A stretch of 64,000 bases of DNA from Bradyrhizobium sp. CSA112. Lineage in GTDB: Bacteria > Pseudomonadota > Alphaproteobacteria > Rhizobiales > Xanthobacteraceae. The position numbers and the translations under genes are program-made. The stretch lies in assembly GCF_029051645.1 (NCBI RefSeq), contig NZ_JAACFS010000001.1, forward strand, positions 186,001 to 250,000, given 5' to 3'. Below, piece by piece: positions 8,467-17,242 of the stretch. Position 1 is the first letter of the stretch. Each line of letters starts with the position of its first letter. Under the pieces are notes generated by a model. That model ran no database searches. It had not been told where the DNA came from and saw only the letters and a program-made list of their open reading frames with translations.

Positions 8467-10023
8467 CTATTCCGCGGCCTGTAGTCGGGCCGGTGCCGGG
8501 CCAAAATCTTCCCGGAAGTGTTTCAATGCGCTCAGCACGGGGTAGGGCGTGAAGCCGCCGAGCGCGCAGAGCGAGCCGAATTTCATGGTGTTGCAGAGGT
8601 CCTCGACCACGGCGAGGTTTTCGGAAGTACGCTCACCCAGGATAATCTTGTCGATCGTCTCGACGCCGCGGGTCGAGCCAATCCGGCACGGCGTGCACTT
8701 GCCGCAGGATTCGACCGCACAGAACTCCATCGCAAAGCGGGCCTGTTTTGCCATGTCGACGCTGTCATCGAATACCACAATGCCGCCGTGGCCGATCAGC
8801 CCGTCACGCGCAGCGAAGGCTTCGTAGTCGAACGGCGTGTCGAACAGCGCACGCGGAAAATACGCGCCGAGCGGCCCGCCGACCTGCACCGCGCGAACGG
8901 GACGGCCGGTAAGCGTGCCGCCGCCGATATCGTCGACGAGTTCGCCGAGCGTGATGCCGAATCCGGTCTCGAACAGGCCGCCATAGCGGATGTTGCCGGC
9001 GAGCTGGATCGGCATGGTGCCGCGCGAGCGTCCCATCCCGAAATCGGCGTAAGCCTTGGCGCCGCCGGCGAGGATGAACGGGATCGCCGCGAATGAGAGC
9101 ACGTTGTTGATCACGGTGGGCCGGCCGAACAGGCCCTTATGCGCCGGCAGCGGCGGCTTGGCGCGAACGATGCCGCGGCGGCCTTCCAGGCTTTCCAGCA
9201 GCGAAGTCTCCTCACCGCAGACATAGGCGCCGGCGCCGACCCGCACCTCCAAATCGAAACTGTGGCTGGAGCCGACGATGCGCTCGCCGAGATAGCCGGT
9301 GCGACGCGCGGCCGTGATCGCGGCATTCATCGCCGCCACCGCGTGCGGATATTCCGAGCGGATGTAGATGTAGCCCTTGGTGGCGCCGACGGCGACACCT
9401 GCGATCGTCATGCCCTCGATCACGACGAAGGGATCGCCTTCCATGATCATGCGGTCGGCAAACGTGCCGCTGTCGCCTTCGTCGGCATTGCAGACGATGT
9501 ATTTGCGGTCGGCTTGGGCTAACGCCACCGTCTTCCACTTGATGCCGGTCGGGAAGCCGGCGCCGCCGCGCCCGCGCAGTCCGGAGGTGGTCACCTCAGT
9601 GACGATCTCGTCCGAGGTCAGCGTCAGTGCGCGCTCAAGCCCCTTGTAGCCGTCATGGTCGCGATAATCGTTGACCGAGCGGGGATCGATCACGCCGCAA
9701 CGTGCGAACGTCAGGCGAGTCTGCCGCTTCAACCAGGAAATCTCGTCGGTGACGCCGAGCCGCAGCGGGTGCGGGCTGCCGGTGGTCATGGCATCGAACA
9801 CCGTCGGCGTATCTGCCGTTGTTACGGGTCCGAACGCGACACGCCCCTGGGAGGTTGCGACTTCGACCATCGGCTCGAGCCAATAGAGCCCGCGCGATCC
9901 CGTTCTGACGATCTCGACGGCGACGCCCGATTTGATCGCTACCTGTTCCAGCGCGATTGCCACTTCATCGGCGCCGACGGCGATCGCGCCGGCATCGCGG
10001 GAAACGAAAATGCGCATCGTCAT
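8467..10023 (-). CDS. fdsB: NAD-dependent formate dehydrogenase, beta subunit
   Basis: This 518-residue subunit is homologous to NuoF, with an extra N-terminal thioredoxin-like [2Fe-2S] region. It carries the FMN/NAD-binding signature GLRGRGGAGFPTGIKWK and CNADEGDSGTFADR near residues 150-200, and the [4Fe-4S] motif ESCGKCTPCRIG near residue 430. It receives electrons from FdsA and reduces NAD+. Its ATG overlaps the fdsG stop by four bases (ATGA); a second ATG two codons in is also possible. The protein ends in -LQAAE. Confidence 0.96.
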   Translation of the reverse strand: MTMRIFVSRDAGAIAVGADEVAIALEQVAIKSGVAVEIVRTGSRGLYWLEPMVEVATSQGRVAFGPVTTADTPTVFDAMTTGSPHPLRLGVTDEISWLKRQTRLTFARCGVIDPRSVNDYRDHDGYKGLERALTLTSDEIVTEVTTSGLRGRGGAGFPTGIKWKTVALAQADRKYIVCNADEGDSGTFADRMIMEGDPFVVIEGMTIAGVAVGATKGYIYIRSEYPHAVAAMNAAITAARRTGYLGERIVGSSHSFDLEVRVGAGAYVCGEETSLLESLEGRRGIVRAKPPLPAHKGLFGRPTVINNVLSFAAIPFILAGGAKAYADFGMGRSRGTMPIQLAGNIRYGGLFETGFGITLGELVDDIGGGTLTGRPVRAVQVGGPLGAYFPRALFDTPFDYEAFAARDGLIGHGGIVVFDDSVDMAKQARFAMEFCAVESCGKCTPCRIGSTRGVETIDKIILGERTSENLAVVEDLCNTMKFGSLCALGGFTPYPVLSALKHFREDFGPAPARLQAAE

Positions 10024-10496
10024 CGCTGTGCCTCCGCCACCAGCGCGTCGAGGCGCGGTTCATCCAGCCGTCCGACGACACGGCCGTCGAGCATCGCCGA
10101 CGGCGCGGTGGCGCACAGCCCGAGGCAATAGATCGGCTCCAGTGTCACGCGGGCATCGGCCGTGGTGTTTCCAAGCGAGATGCCGAGCTTGGCTTCCGCG
10201 CGCGCGGCAAGTGCATCGCCGCCAGCGGCCTGGCACGCTTCGGCGCGGCACAGTTTCAGCACGTGGCGGCCGGCGGGTTCGCTGCGGAAATCATGATAGA
10301 ACGTGAACACGCCATGCACCTCGGCGCGCGACAGGCTGAGCGCGGATGCGATCATCGGAATGGCGGGCTCCGGCACGTAACCGAACGCCTCCTGCATCGC
10401 ATGCAGGATGACCAGCGTTGCGCCTTCGAGCTTGTCGTGCTCGGCGATGAGCGCGGCGCCGCGCGCTTCATTCCATGGTTCGTATGCCGATGTCAT
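10020..10496 (-). CDS. fdsG: NAD-dependent formate dehydrogenase, gamma subunit
   Basis: The product is a NuoE-like [2Fe-2S] subunit of 158 residues. The cluster ligands are visible as LCRAEAC and YCLGLC, and HGVFTFYHDF is typical of the family. It passes electrons between FdsA/FdsB and NAD+ in the cytoplasmic complex. I chose the ATG at 10496; a TTG at 10541 would add 15 residues, and neither has a strong ribosome site. It is the first gene of the fdsGBA-fdhD-fdsD operon. The upstream gap shows no clear operator, so regulation is not readable here. Confidence 0.94.
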   Translation of the reverse strand: MTSAYEPWNEARGAALIAEHDKLEGATLVILHAMQEAFGYVPEPAIPMIASALSLSRAEVHGVFTFYHDFRSEPAGRHVLKLCRAEACQAAGGDALAARAEAKLGISLGNTTADARVTLEPIYCLGLCATAPSAMLDGRVVGRLDEPRLDALVAEAQR

Positions 10497-10660
10497 TTCC
10501 GCGTTCTCATCAGAGGTTGTGTGCTCCGATGAGTAGGGCAATCGCGCGCAATATCAATAAAGCTGTCTCATGTTGCGATTTCAAAACGCAATCAAGACAA
10601 GGGCATAGGCAAGGCCTATGGGTGCGATGGCAGGCGGATAGAGGTTAACGCCGATTAGCG

Positions 10661-10691
10661 CGCGCTCGTCAGGTCTGCCGTGACGAGCGCG
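10661..10691. terminator. 11-bp perfect inverted repeat
   Basis: CGCGCTCGTCA (10661-10671) pairs exactly with TGACGAGCGCG (10681-10691) around a nine-base loop. It lies 24 bases beyond the stop of the MddA-like gene on the minus strand and upstream of fdsG. It is probably a Rho-independent-like end for the MddA-like gene, although no T-run follows. Confidence 0.5.
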
Positions 10692-10714
10692 TCTTGGATG
10701 TCTAGTCGTTGTTT

Positions 10715-11494
10715 TCAGAAGATGCCCGGCACCAGCATCGACACCTTTTCGCGATAGCGCCGATACTCATCGCCGAACATCGCCACCAGATCGCGTTCTT
10801 CGAGATAGATGCCGACGAAGATGTAGGCCGTCGTCACCGCCGCGAACAGCAGGTGGCCCAGCGTCATCGTCGGCGTGCACCAGAAGGCGATGATGAAGCC
10901 GAGATAGATCGGGTGCCGGATCAGGCGATAGAGGCCCGGCGTCTTGAACTTCATGGGCTCGACCATGCGGCCGGCAAAATGCGCGACTACTTGCGTCAAT
11001 CCGAACAGCTCGAAATGGCTGATCAGGAACGTGCTGTAGAGCACGATGAGCCAACCCGCAAAGCCGCCCGCGGTCGCGATGCCGGCGACAACGGGATTGT
11101 CGATGTGCCAGACCACCGCAGGCATCGGCTGCCACTGCCAGAACAACAAGATCAGCGTCAGGCTCGCCAGCAGCACATAGGTAGAGCGTTCGATCGCCGG
11201 CGAAGCGAAGCGCGCGAACAGTCGCTTGAAGCCCTGCCGCGCCATGCCGCTGTGCTGCACGGCAAAGATCGACATCAGCACCAGGTTCATCAGCAAGGCC
11301 GTCGTCAGCGAAGACGCCGTACCGGTATTGATGTTTTTGGGTACGATGTATTGCGAGACGAAGCCGACTGCGTAGAGGAACGTGCCGAGGAAGATCAGAT
11401 AGGCGAGCCCGCCGTAACAGAGCGTGAGCAATCTCGTCGCGAAAGAGACGGCTTTCGCAGGACTGTTTGGTCCGGTGTGCATGGTAATCGACAT
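10715..11494 (-). CDS. MddA-like methanethiol S-methyltransferase, membrane protein
   Basis: The 259-residue integral membrane protein belongs to the isoprenylcysteine methyltransferase/NnrU-like superfamily. The N-terminal YGGLAYLIFLGTFLYAVGFV and the C-terminal SAM-binding region (GLYRLIRHPIYLGFIIAFW, then YLEERDLVAMFGDEYRRY) are both clear. The N-terminal pattern resembles MddA, which methylates methanethiol to dimethyl sulfide and is known from Bradyrhizobium. Five or six membrane helices are expected. The start at 11494 has AAGGAGAT upstream. The family fold is secure, the exact substrate less so. Confidence 0.7.
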   Translation of the reverse strand: MSITMHTGPNSPAKAVSFATRLLTLCYGGLAYLIFLGTFLYAVGFVSQYIVPKNINTGTASSLTTALLMNLVLMSIFAVQHSGMARQGFKRLFARFASPAIERSTYVLLASLTLILLFWQWQPMPAVVWHIDNPVVAGIATAGGFAGWLIVLYSTFLISHFELFGLTQVVAHFAGRMVEPMKFKTPGLYRLIRHPIYLGFIIAFWCTPTMTLGHLLFAAVTTAYIFVGIYLEERDLVAMFGDEYRRYREKVSMLVPGIF

Positions 11495-11561
11495 TTTCGA
11501 TCTCCTTGCGTTTGAAATGGTCGTTTGAAATGGTGATGTCTGGCAATGGTCTTGTTCAGGG

Positions 11562-11819
11562 CTATCCGAGGCGGCGTCGCTTGCGGAGTTGCGCTGCTTT
11601 ATCGACGACGTCATCGATCGGGCCGCGGTAGATACGCGTCTGATCGAGTTCTTGGCCCTCAAGCCGATGCAACGCGAACAGTTTGACCTGCCGCTCATGA
11701 TAGGCGGTGGTCGCGGCAGCCCAGCGGTTGAAAAATCGTCTCAGGCGCGCGACCAGGAGGAGGGCGCTTCTCCACATCGCTGGCGTTGTCGCTGACGGGA
11801 TTGCGGTGATGATAGTCAT
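11562..11819 (-). CDS. DUF1127-like small protein, 85 aa
   Basis: The C-terminal 60 residues (RRFFNRWAAATTAYHERQ, then LHRLEGQELDQTRIYRGPID) follow the DUF1127 pattern of short basic alphaproteobacterial proteins, some of which bind RNA or influence phosphate and C1 metabolism. The residue pattern is divergent, so the family call is tentative. The ATG at 11819 has GGAGGG upstream and overlaps by ATGA the stop of a possible 47-residue frame at 11816-11959. Confidence 0.65.
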   Translation of the reverse strand: MTIITAIPSATTPAMWRSALLLVARLRRFFNRWAAATTAYHERQVKLFALHRLEGQELDQTRIYRGPIDDVVDKAAQLRKRRRLG

Positions 11820-11959
11820 GGGTCAGCCCTCCGGCGGGAGCGCCGGGCTCGCTTCATGGAAGGAGCGAGGCGCGGGTAAACGGCGTTGGCCGCGTGCCGT
11901 TGCGGCATCAGGCCTTCTGGCGAAACATCGGAATTGGTGGAATCAAGCAGGCCGGTCAT
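11816..11959 (-). CDS. Possible 47-aa protein coupled to the DUF1127-like gene
   Basis: A short frame starts at the ATG at 11959 with CGGAG eight bases upstream. It ends in a TGA that overlaps the next start codon (ATGA), so translation coupling is plausible. The product is Pro/Arg-rich towards the end (KRARRSRRRADP). I know no homologue. The precise overlap is the main support, and it could be chance in this GC-rich stretch. Confidence 0.35.
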   Translation of the reverse strand: MTGLLDSTNSDVSPEGLMPQRHAANAVYPRLAPSMKRARRSRRRADP

Positions 11960-12142
11960 CGGTCATCTCCGGTTGAACGAGAGTTGACCCGTCTGTAAAT
12001 TGAGATGCCCGCTCAAGCTTGGCGGAGTTCTTCAGAAGGCCTTGGTTTTCCCTCCTGAAGCGGTTGTTTTTGCTCGATTTGTTTCATTGATCCGTCTGGT
12101 GTTTGCGAGGTACGGATCGCATTAACCTCGGCCGGGGTGGTA

Positions 12143-13798
12143 ATGCAGTACCGATTTGCCGAGTTTGAGCTAGACCTCAGCCAGCAAGAGCTGCGTCGGC
12201 TTGGCGAATCCGTCCATATCGAGCCTCAAGTGTTCGATCTCATTGTCCACCTGGTGCGGAACCATGACCGCATCGTCAGCAAGGATGAGCTGATCGAGAC
12301 GGTCTGGAATGGCCGGATCATCTCGGAAGCTGCGCTCTCAAGCCGCATCAACGGCGCCCGCCGCGCGCTTGGCGACAATGGAACCGACCAGCTCTTTATT
12401 CGGACGCTGCACAAGCGCGGCTTCCGTTTCGTCGGCGACGTTCAGGCCGTCAGCGCGCCGGAAGCCGGCATGGAAGCGGCCCCGCTGGTTCCCAAGGATA
12501 GTGCTGCGCCGGCCGACGCTCCCGCCCACGTCTCGGTCTCTGCCGAAGTATCCCGCCTCGATGACATCGTCTCGGAATCCGTGAAGGCCGAGGCCAGTAC
12601 GCGACCGTCGATCGCGGTGCTGCCGTTCGGGAATATGTCCGGCGATCCGGAGAACGACTATTTCAGCTATGGGCTGACCGAGGACATCATCCGGCTCCTT
12701 GCGCGCAACCGGTGGCTTTCGGTGATCTCGCGGCATTCGACCGTCGGATTCCAGGGGCGGGTGGTCGATGCCCGCGAGGTCGGTGAGCTGCTCGGCGTCC
12801 GGTATGTGATGGTCGGCAGCGTTCGCAAGAGCCGCGATACCGTGCGGATCACGGCAGAGCTCGTCCGCGCGGCGGACGGCAAGCAGTTGTGGGCAGACAA
12901 ATACGACCTGCAGCTCGAATATATCTTCGATATCCAGGAAGAGATGGCTCGCCAGATCGCCGCAACGATCGAGCCGGAGCTATCGAAGGTCGAGCAGCAG
13001 CTTGCCGCCCGCAAGGCGCCGGAAAGCCTCGACGCCTGGGATTGCTACCAGCGCGGCCTGTGGAACCTGTGGCGCTTCACCACGCCGGGGTTCGACTCGG
13101 CCGAAACCTATTTTCACCGTGCGATCGCCGCTGATCCGAATTTCGCGCGGGGCCATGGCGCGCTCAGCTACGTCAATCTGCAGCGCGCCTTTATCGACGA
13201 GCCGAAAGATCGCCCGGCGCGACTGGAGACGGCGTTGCGTCAGGGGCATCATGCGGTGGCGCTCGACGAACTCGATTGTTTTTGCCATTGCGCCCTCGGA
13301 CGCGCCCTGTGCCTGACCCATCAGAATGACGAAGCGCTGGCAGCGCTCGATGTGTCGCTGGAGCTCAATCCGAGTTTTGCGCAAGCCTATTTCGCGCAAG
13401 GGTTCAATATGCTGTGGTATGGACGGGAGATCGAGGCGGAAACGCTGCTCGATCGGGCGACCATGCTGAGCCCCCGCGACAGCCACATTTCTGCTTTCCA
13501 CCATGTCCGCGCCTGGGCGCACTTCTCGCTCAGCGAGTATGACATAGCAGTCGAGTTCGCCCGACGGGCAACCCGGCAGCCCAATGCCACCTATCAGGCC
13601 TTTGCGACGCTTGCAGCTTCGCTCGGCTTGCTCGGCGACTCGATGCAGGCGAAAGTGGTGACCGCCGAGCTTCTGCAACGCAAGCCGAACTACACTACCG
13701 GGACAGCACGGCAGGAGTTCTTCTTCTGCAACGATGCCGGCTTTATCGACCGGTTCGTCGAAGGGTTGCGCGTGGCAGGCATACCGAAAGCCGGCTGA
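12143..13798 (+). CDS. Winged-helix transcriptional regulator with TPR repeats (CadC/adenylate-cyclase-like architecture)
   Basis: The 551-residue protein has an OmpR/CadC-type winged helix (residues 1-100; RYLxxFELDLS-like start, FDLIVHLVRNHDRIVSKDEL, ALGDNGTDQLFIRTLHKRGFRF). A linker leads to the TolB-like segment SIAVLPFGNMSGDPENDYFSYG with LLGVRYVMVGSVRKSRDTVR. TPR-type helices then fill the C-terminal half (YFHRAIAADPNFARGHGALS, ALDVSLELNPSFAQAYFAQG). There is no receiver domain and no membrane helix, so it is a cytoplasmic one-component regulator. The ATG at 12143 is preferred over a GTG two codons earlier. It starts a collinear group with a binding protein and a cyclase. Confidence 0.88.
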   Translation: MQYRFAEFELDLSQQELRRLGESVHIEPQVFDLIVHLVRNHDRIVSKDELIETVWNGRIISEAALSSRINGARRALGDNGTDQLFIRTLHKRGFRFVGDVQAVSAPEAGMEAAPLVPKDSAAPADAPAHVSVSAEVSRLDDIVSESVKAEASTRPSIAVLPFGNMSGDPENDYFSYGLTEDIIRLLARNRWLSVISRHSTVGFQGRVVDAREVGELLGVRYVMVGSVRKSRDTVRITAELVRAADGKQLWADKYDLQLEYIFDIQEEMARQIAATIEPELSKVEQQLAARKAPESLDAWDCYQRGLWNLWRFTTPGFDSAETYFHRAIAADPNFARGHGALSYVNLQRAFIDEPKDRPARLETALRQGHHAVALDELDCFCHCALGRALCLTHQNDEALAALDVSLELNPSFAQAYFAQGFNMLWYGREIEAETLLDRATMLSPRDSHISAFHHVRAWAHFSLSEYDIAVEFARRATRQPNATYQAFATLAASLGLLGDSMQAKVVTAELLQRKPNYTTGTARQEFFFCNDAGFIDRFVEGLRVAGIPKAG

Positions 13799-13926
13799 CC
13801 ATCAGCCTCATGCGTCGCGATGATCGCGTTGCCGATCGCCTGCAGGGCCAAAAATCAAGATTATCTGGAGACTATCTGAACGCCGGCTCTAAGCGCAGAA
13901 CGCCGGCCCAGGCCATATTTGCCGGC

Positions 13927-14898
13927 ATGAAACGACGAGATTTCATTGCATTGGTCGGTGCTGCGCTGGCCTGTCCGGCCGCTGCGCTCGCGCAGGAATC
14001 GGCGCGGGTCTATCGCATCTTCTGGCTCTCCACGCAGTCCCAGCCGGATCCATTCCTGGATGGCTTCCGGGAGGGATTGCGCGCGCGGGGCTATGTCGAG
14101 GGCAAGAATGTTGTCCTTGAACTGCACTATGCGATCGGCAACCCGCAGGCGCTACGCGAGGTGGCATCCGAACTCAGGCGCGGCAAGGTCGATCTGGCCG
14201 TCTCGAGCGGCCCGGCGACGCGCGCGATGACCGCGGTCGAGGAGGTGCCGGTGCTGTTCGCCCTGAGCGGCGACCCCGTGGAACTGGGCCTTGTCAAAAG
14301 CGTCGGGCAGCCCGGCGGTAATTTCACCGGCTCGACCTTCCTGTCGCTGGAGCTGGCAGGAAAGCGGGTTGAGCTGTTGAAGGAGGTCCTCCCGAACCTG
14401 CGCAAGCTTGCGGTTCTATCAAATGCCAATCATCCGGGCGAGCAATCGGAGTGGCGCGCGACCAAAGAGGCCGCCGAGAAGCTGGGTATCGTGCCGCATT
14501 ACGTTCCCTTCTCGGGCGCAGACGAGCTGGACAACGCGCTTGGGTTGGCAGGAGAGGCGCGTGCGGATGCGTTGCTCGTCTTTCCGGACGTCCTCACCAT
14601 GGTGCACCGAGGCAAGATTGCCGACTTCGCCATCGCGCATCGGCTGCCATCGATGTTTGGCTGGAGCGAATATTGCGACGCCGGCGGGCTTTTGAGCTAT
14701 GGCGCGAACCAGCGGGCGACCTATTTTTCGCTTGCGAGCTATGCCGACCGGATCCTGCGTGGCGAAAGGCCGGCCAATCTTCCCGTCGTTCAGCCAACCA
14801 AATTCGAGCTGGTCGTGAATCTCAGGACGGCCGAATTGCTCGGCATCGACCTGGACAAATCCTCCGTTCTTTTCCGCGCCAATCGGGTGATCGAATGA
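13927..14898 (+). CDS. Orphan ABC-type substrate-binding protein (ABC_sub_bind family)
   Basis: The 323-residue product starts MKRRDFIALVGAALACPAAA, a Tat-like signal with cleavage near AALAQ. It continues with the periplasmic-binding fold of the ABC_sub_bind family (GFREGLRARGYVEGKNVVLE, DPVELGLVKSVGQPGGNFTG). No permease or ATPase lies nearby. Such orphans are abundant in Bradyrhizobium and may serve as sensory binding proteins. It stands between a TPR regulator and a membrane cyclase with an extracellular sensor domain, which fits a sensing role by inference. Confidence 0.85.
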   Translation: MKRRDFIALVGAALACPAAALAQESARVYRIFWLSTQSQPDPFLDGFREGLRARGYVEGKNVVLELHYAIGNPQALREVASELRRGKVDLAVSSGPATRAMTAVEEVPVLFALSGDPVELGLVKSVGQPGGNFTGSTFLSLELAGKRVELLKEVLPNLRKLAVLSNANHPGEQSEWRATKEAAEKLGIVPHYVPFSGADELDNALGLAGEARADALLVFPDVLTMVHRGKIADFAIAHRLPSMFGWSEYCDAGGLLSYGANQRATYFSLASYADRILRGERPANLPVVQPTKFELVVNLRTAELLGIDLDKSSVLFRANRVIE

Positions 14899-14950
14899 TC
14901 CCGGCGCATCTCACATTGGTTTAAAGCTCTTTTCATTGGATTTTCCTTCG

Positions 14951-16768
14951 GTGAACTCTCCGCGCCGCTCCCTGTTCATGAAGTACTTCGTCACACTGTT
15001 TGTCGCAGTGGTGACGCCTCTCATGCTTGGTTCCGCAACCGAGGCCTGGTTTGCGTTTCGTGACAATCGCCTCTACCTCAATGAGATTCTTCAAGTCGAG
15101 GCCCGCTCCGCGGCCGACAGGATTCAGGCCTTCACCGATGGTATTCGCGATCAACTCGGTTGGGTCGTGCAGTTTCCCTGGACGCAGGGCGAGGACGACC
15201 GGCGCAGGATCGACGGGCTGCGTCTGCTGCAGCAGGTGCCGGCGATCGTTTCGCTCTCGATGGTCGACCCGACCGGTACCGAACGCGTTTTTGTATCCCG
15301 CGTCAGCATGAACCGGACCGGTCGCGGCACGGATATGTCGGCCGATCCCGCAGTTGTCGGCGCGCGTGCCAACCGGGTCTGGTATGGCCCGGTGCACTAT
15401 CGGCGCGATTCCGAGCCTTATATGCGGATCGCGGTCGCGGGAAACCGCGCGGCCGCCGGGATTGTTGTGGCCGACATCAACCTGAAACTGATCTGGGATA
15501 TCATCGCAGCAATCAAAATCGGCGACACCGGCCATGCCCTTGTCGTCGACGACACCGGACGTCTGATTGCCCATCCGGACATCAGCCTGGTCCTGCGCAG
15601 CGGAGCAGGGGCAGGTGACTTTAACCGGCTGAAGTCCGTCGTCAGCGAAGCGAATGGATCGGCGGTCTCGACGACCGGTGAGGACGGCGAGCCGGTGGTC
15701 GCGCTCGCGGTGCGTGCCGCCAACGTGGATTGGACGGTGATCGCCGAACAGCCTGTGCTGGAGGCGTTCGAATCGATCCGCGCCGCGTTGTGGCGTTCCC
15801 TGATACTCATTGCCATCGGCATCGTTTTCGCGTTTGTGCTCGCTTACTGGCGGGCGTCCCGGATGTGGGGACCGATCAGGCAGCTCGAAGACGGCGTTGA
15901 GCGGATCGGGATGGGGCAGTTCGACCATCGCATTACGATCCAGAGCCGCGACGAACTTGAGCAATTGGCGATCCGCTTCAACCAGATGGCGGAGGAGCTC
16001 GGGGCCTCGCAGCAGAAGTCCGAGCGCATCAATCGCCTGAAGCAATTCCTTGCTCCGCAGGTGGCTGAACTGGTTGAGCACTCCGATCAGCGGCTGTTGG
16101 ACGCACGGCGGCGGGAGGTGGTTGCGATTTTCGGCGATCTGCGCGGCTTCACTGCGTTTACCGCGCGTGCCGAGCCCGATGCCATTCTGGCCGTGCTGAG
16201 GCAGTACTATGAAGCCATCGGCGCCGTCACGGCCAGCCATGAGGCGACCTTGATCCGCTTTGCCGGCGACGGCGTGATGGTCCTCCTCAACGCGCCGGTC
16301 GCGTGCGAAGATCCGGCGCAGCGCGCTGTTCGGCTTGCGATCGACATGCAGGCTGCGGTGCAATTCCTTGCCAATTCCTGGAACGCCCGTGGCTGCGCCA
16401 TTGGTTTCGGCGTGGGTATCGCGATGGGACCTGCGACCGTTGGAGCGCTCGGCTGGCACGGGCGCCTCGACTACACGGCGATCGGAAACGTCGTCAATCT
16501 GGCATCGCGGCTTTGCGATTTGGCGGAGGACGCGCAGATACTGGTGGACCCGGCCGTCACCGGGCATGTCAAGGACAGCATCGCCCTTGCATCCATCGGC
16601 GAGCGAACCATCAAAGGCTATGACCATGCCTTGGAGATTTTCGCCGTAAGTCGCATCTACGCGCCGATCCGGCATTTCGATCATCGTTTCCAGACTGCTT
16701 ACGTGCAACCCGCCGAAACGGAATTCGACAGAATCGCGCCGAAGCTTTCTCTGACCGATGCCGACTGA
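14951..16768 (+). CDS. Membrane-bound class III adenylate/guanylate cyclase with Cache and HAMP domains
   Basis: About 605 residues. The first membrane helix (FVTLFVAVVTPLMLGSA) is followed by a roughly 240-residue extracytoplasmic Cache-type sensor. A second helix (LILIAIGIVFAFVLAYW), a HAMP linker (RMWGPIRQLEDGVERIGMGQ), and a class III cyclase domain follow (IFGDLRGFTAFTA with the metal aspartate, RFAGDGVMVLLN, then DYTAIGNVVNLASRL). It should make cAMP or cGMP in response to an external ligand. The start is uncertain: GTG 14951 is used here, with TTG 14936 and ATG 14978 as alternatives, none with a good ribosome site. The adjacent binding protein may be its partner. Confidence 0.9.
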   Translation: MNSPRRSLFMKYFVTLFVAVVTPLMLGSATEAWFAFRDNRLYLNEILQVEARSAADRIQAFTDGIRDQLGWVVQFPWTQGEDDRRRIDGLRLLQQVPAIVSLSMVDPTGTERVFVSRVSMNRTGRGTDMSADPAVVGARANRVWYGPVHYRRDSEPYMRIAVAGNRAAAGIVVADINLKLIWDIIAAIKIGDTGHALVVDDTGRLIAHPDISLVLRSGAGAGDFNRLKSVVSEANGSAVSTTGEDGEPVVALAVRAANVDWTVIAEQPVLEAFESIRAALWRSLILIAIGIVFAFVLAYWRASRMWGPIRQLEDGVERIGMGQFDHRITIQSRDELEQLAIRFNQMAEELGASQQKSERINRLKQFLAPQVAELVEHSDQRLLDARRREVVAIFGDLRGFTAFTARAEPDAILAVLRQYYEAIGAVTASHEATLIRFAGDGVMVLLNAPVACEDPAQRAVRLAIDMQAAVQFLANSWNARGCAIGFGVGIAMGPATVGALGWHGRLDYTAIGNVVNLASRLCDLAEDAQILVDPAVTGHVKDSIALASIGERTIKGYDHALEIFAVSRIYAPIRHFDHRFQTAYVQPAETEFDRIAPKLSLTDAD

Positions 16769-17242
16769 ATCCGATATCGCCTGTGCCGCGAACAGCGCTA
16801 GCGGCTCGTGCCCTGACGCGTCATGGCGCTGACGAGCAGACAGGCAGGAATGCTGTGGGCAGGGCGGTCCAGATCACCCCCGAACCCGACAGCCCTGCAA
16901 GCAGCAATGTTATCCGCCGGAACCACGCGCTCGTCTGACCCGACCGAGGCGGAACACCATCTCCGGGCCGCGCTATGGCTTGCTTCGCGGAGCCTGTCAT
17001 CCGGCGGCGCTACGCGCCGACCGGGTGGCTCGCAATGTCGGACAAGGCAGCAGCGACGGGTCGCCGCTTTGCTCCTTGCAATGCCGCTGATAGGGTTGAA
17101 AAATGAGGCGATATGAGAACCAGATTGGCTCGGAATCCGGCGCATCCGGATGCCGCTTTTGAAGTGTTGATACCCGCCGGTCCATGCTATTTCTGGCCGC
17201 CGGACGACCATCTTCACCACCAAACGCCTTGGGACCATCCCT
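16769..17242. other. Intergenic stretch, no credible gene
   Basis: The 474 bases between the cyclase and the LysR gene hold scrambled repeat-like segments. One near 17000-17090 has CGCTACGCGCCGACCGGGTG and a CAGCGACGGGTCGCCGCTTT-type element common between Bradyrhizobium genes. Frames on the opposite strand are open only because of GC content. The LysR promoter must lie in the last 150 bases, but I cannot point to its boxes. Confidence 0.5.

Noticed and set aside
14933..16708. A 591-codon open frame on the minus strand
   Set aside because: It is fully antisense to the cyclase gene, whose domains are clear. It has no recognisable motif.
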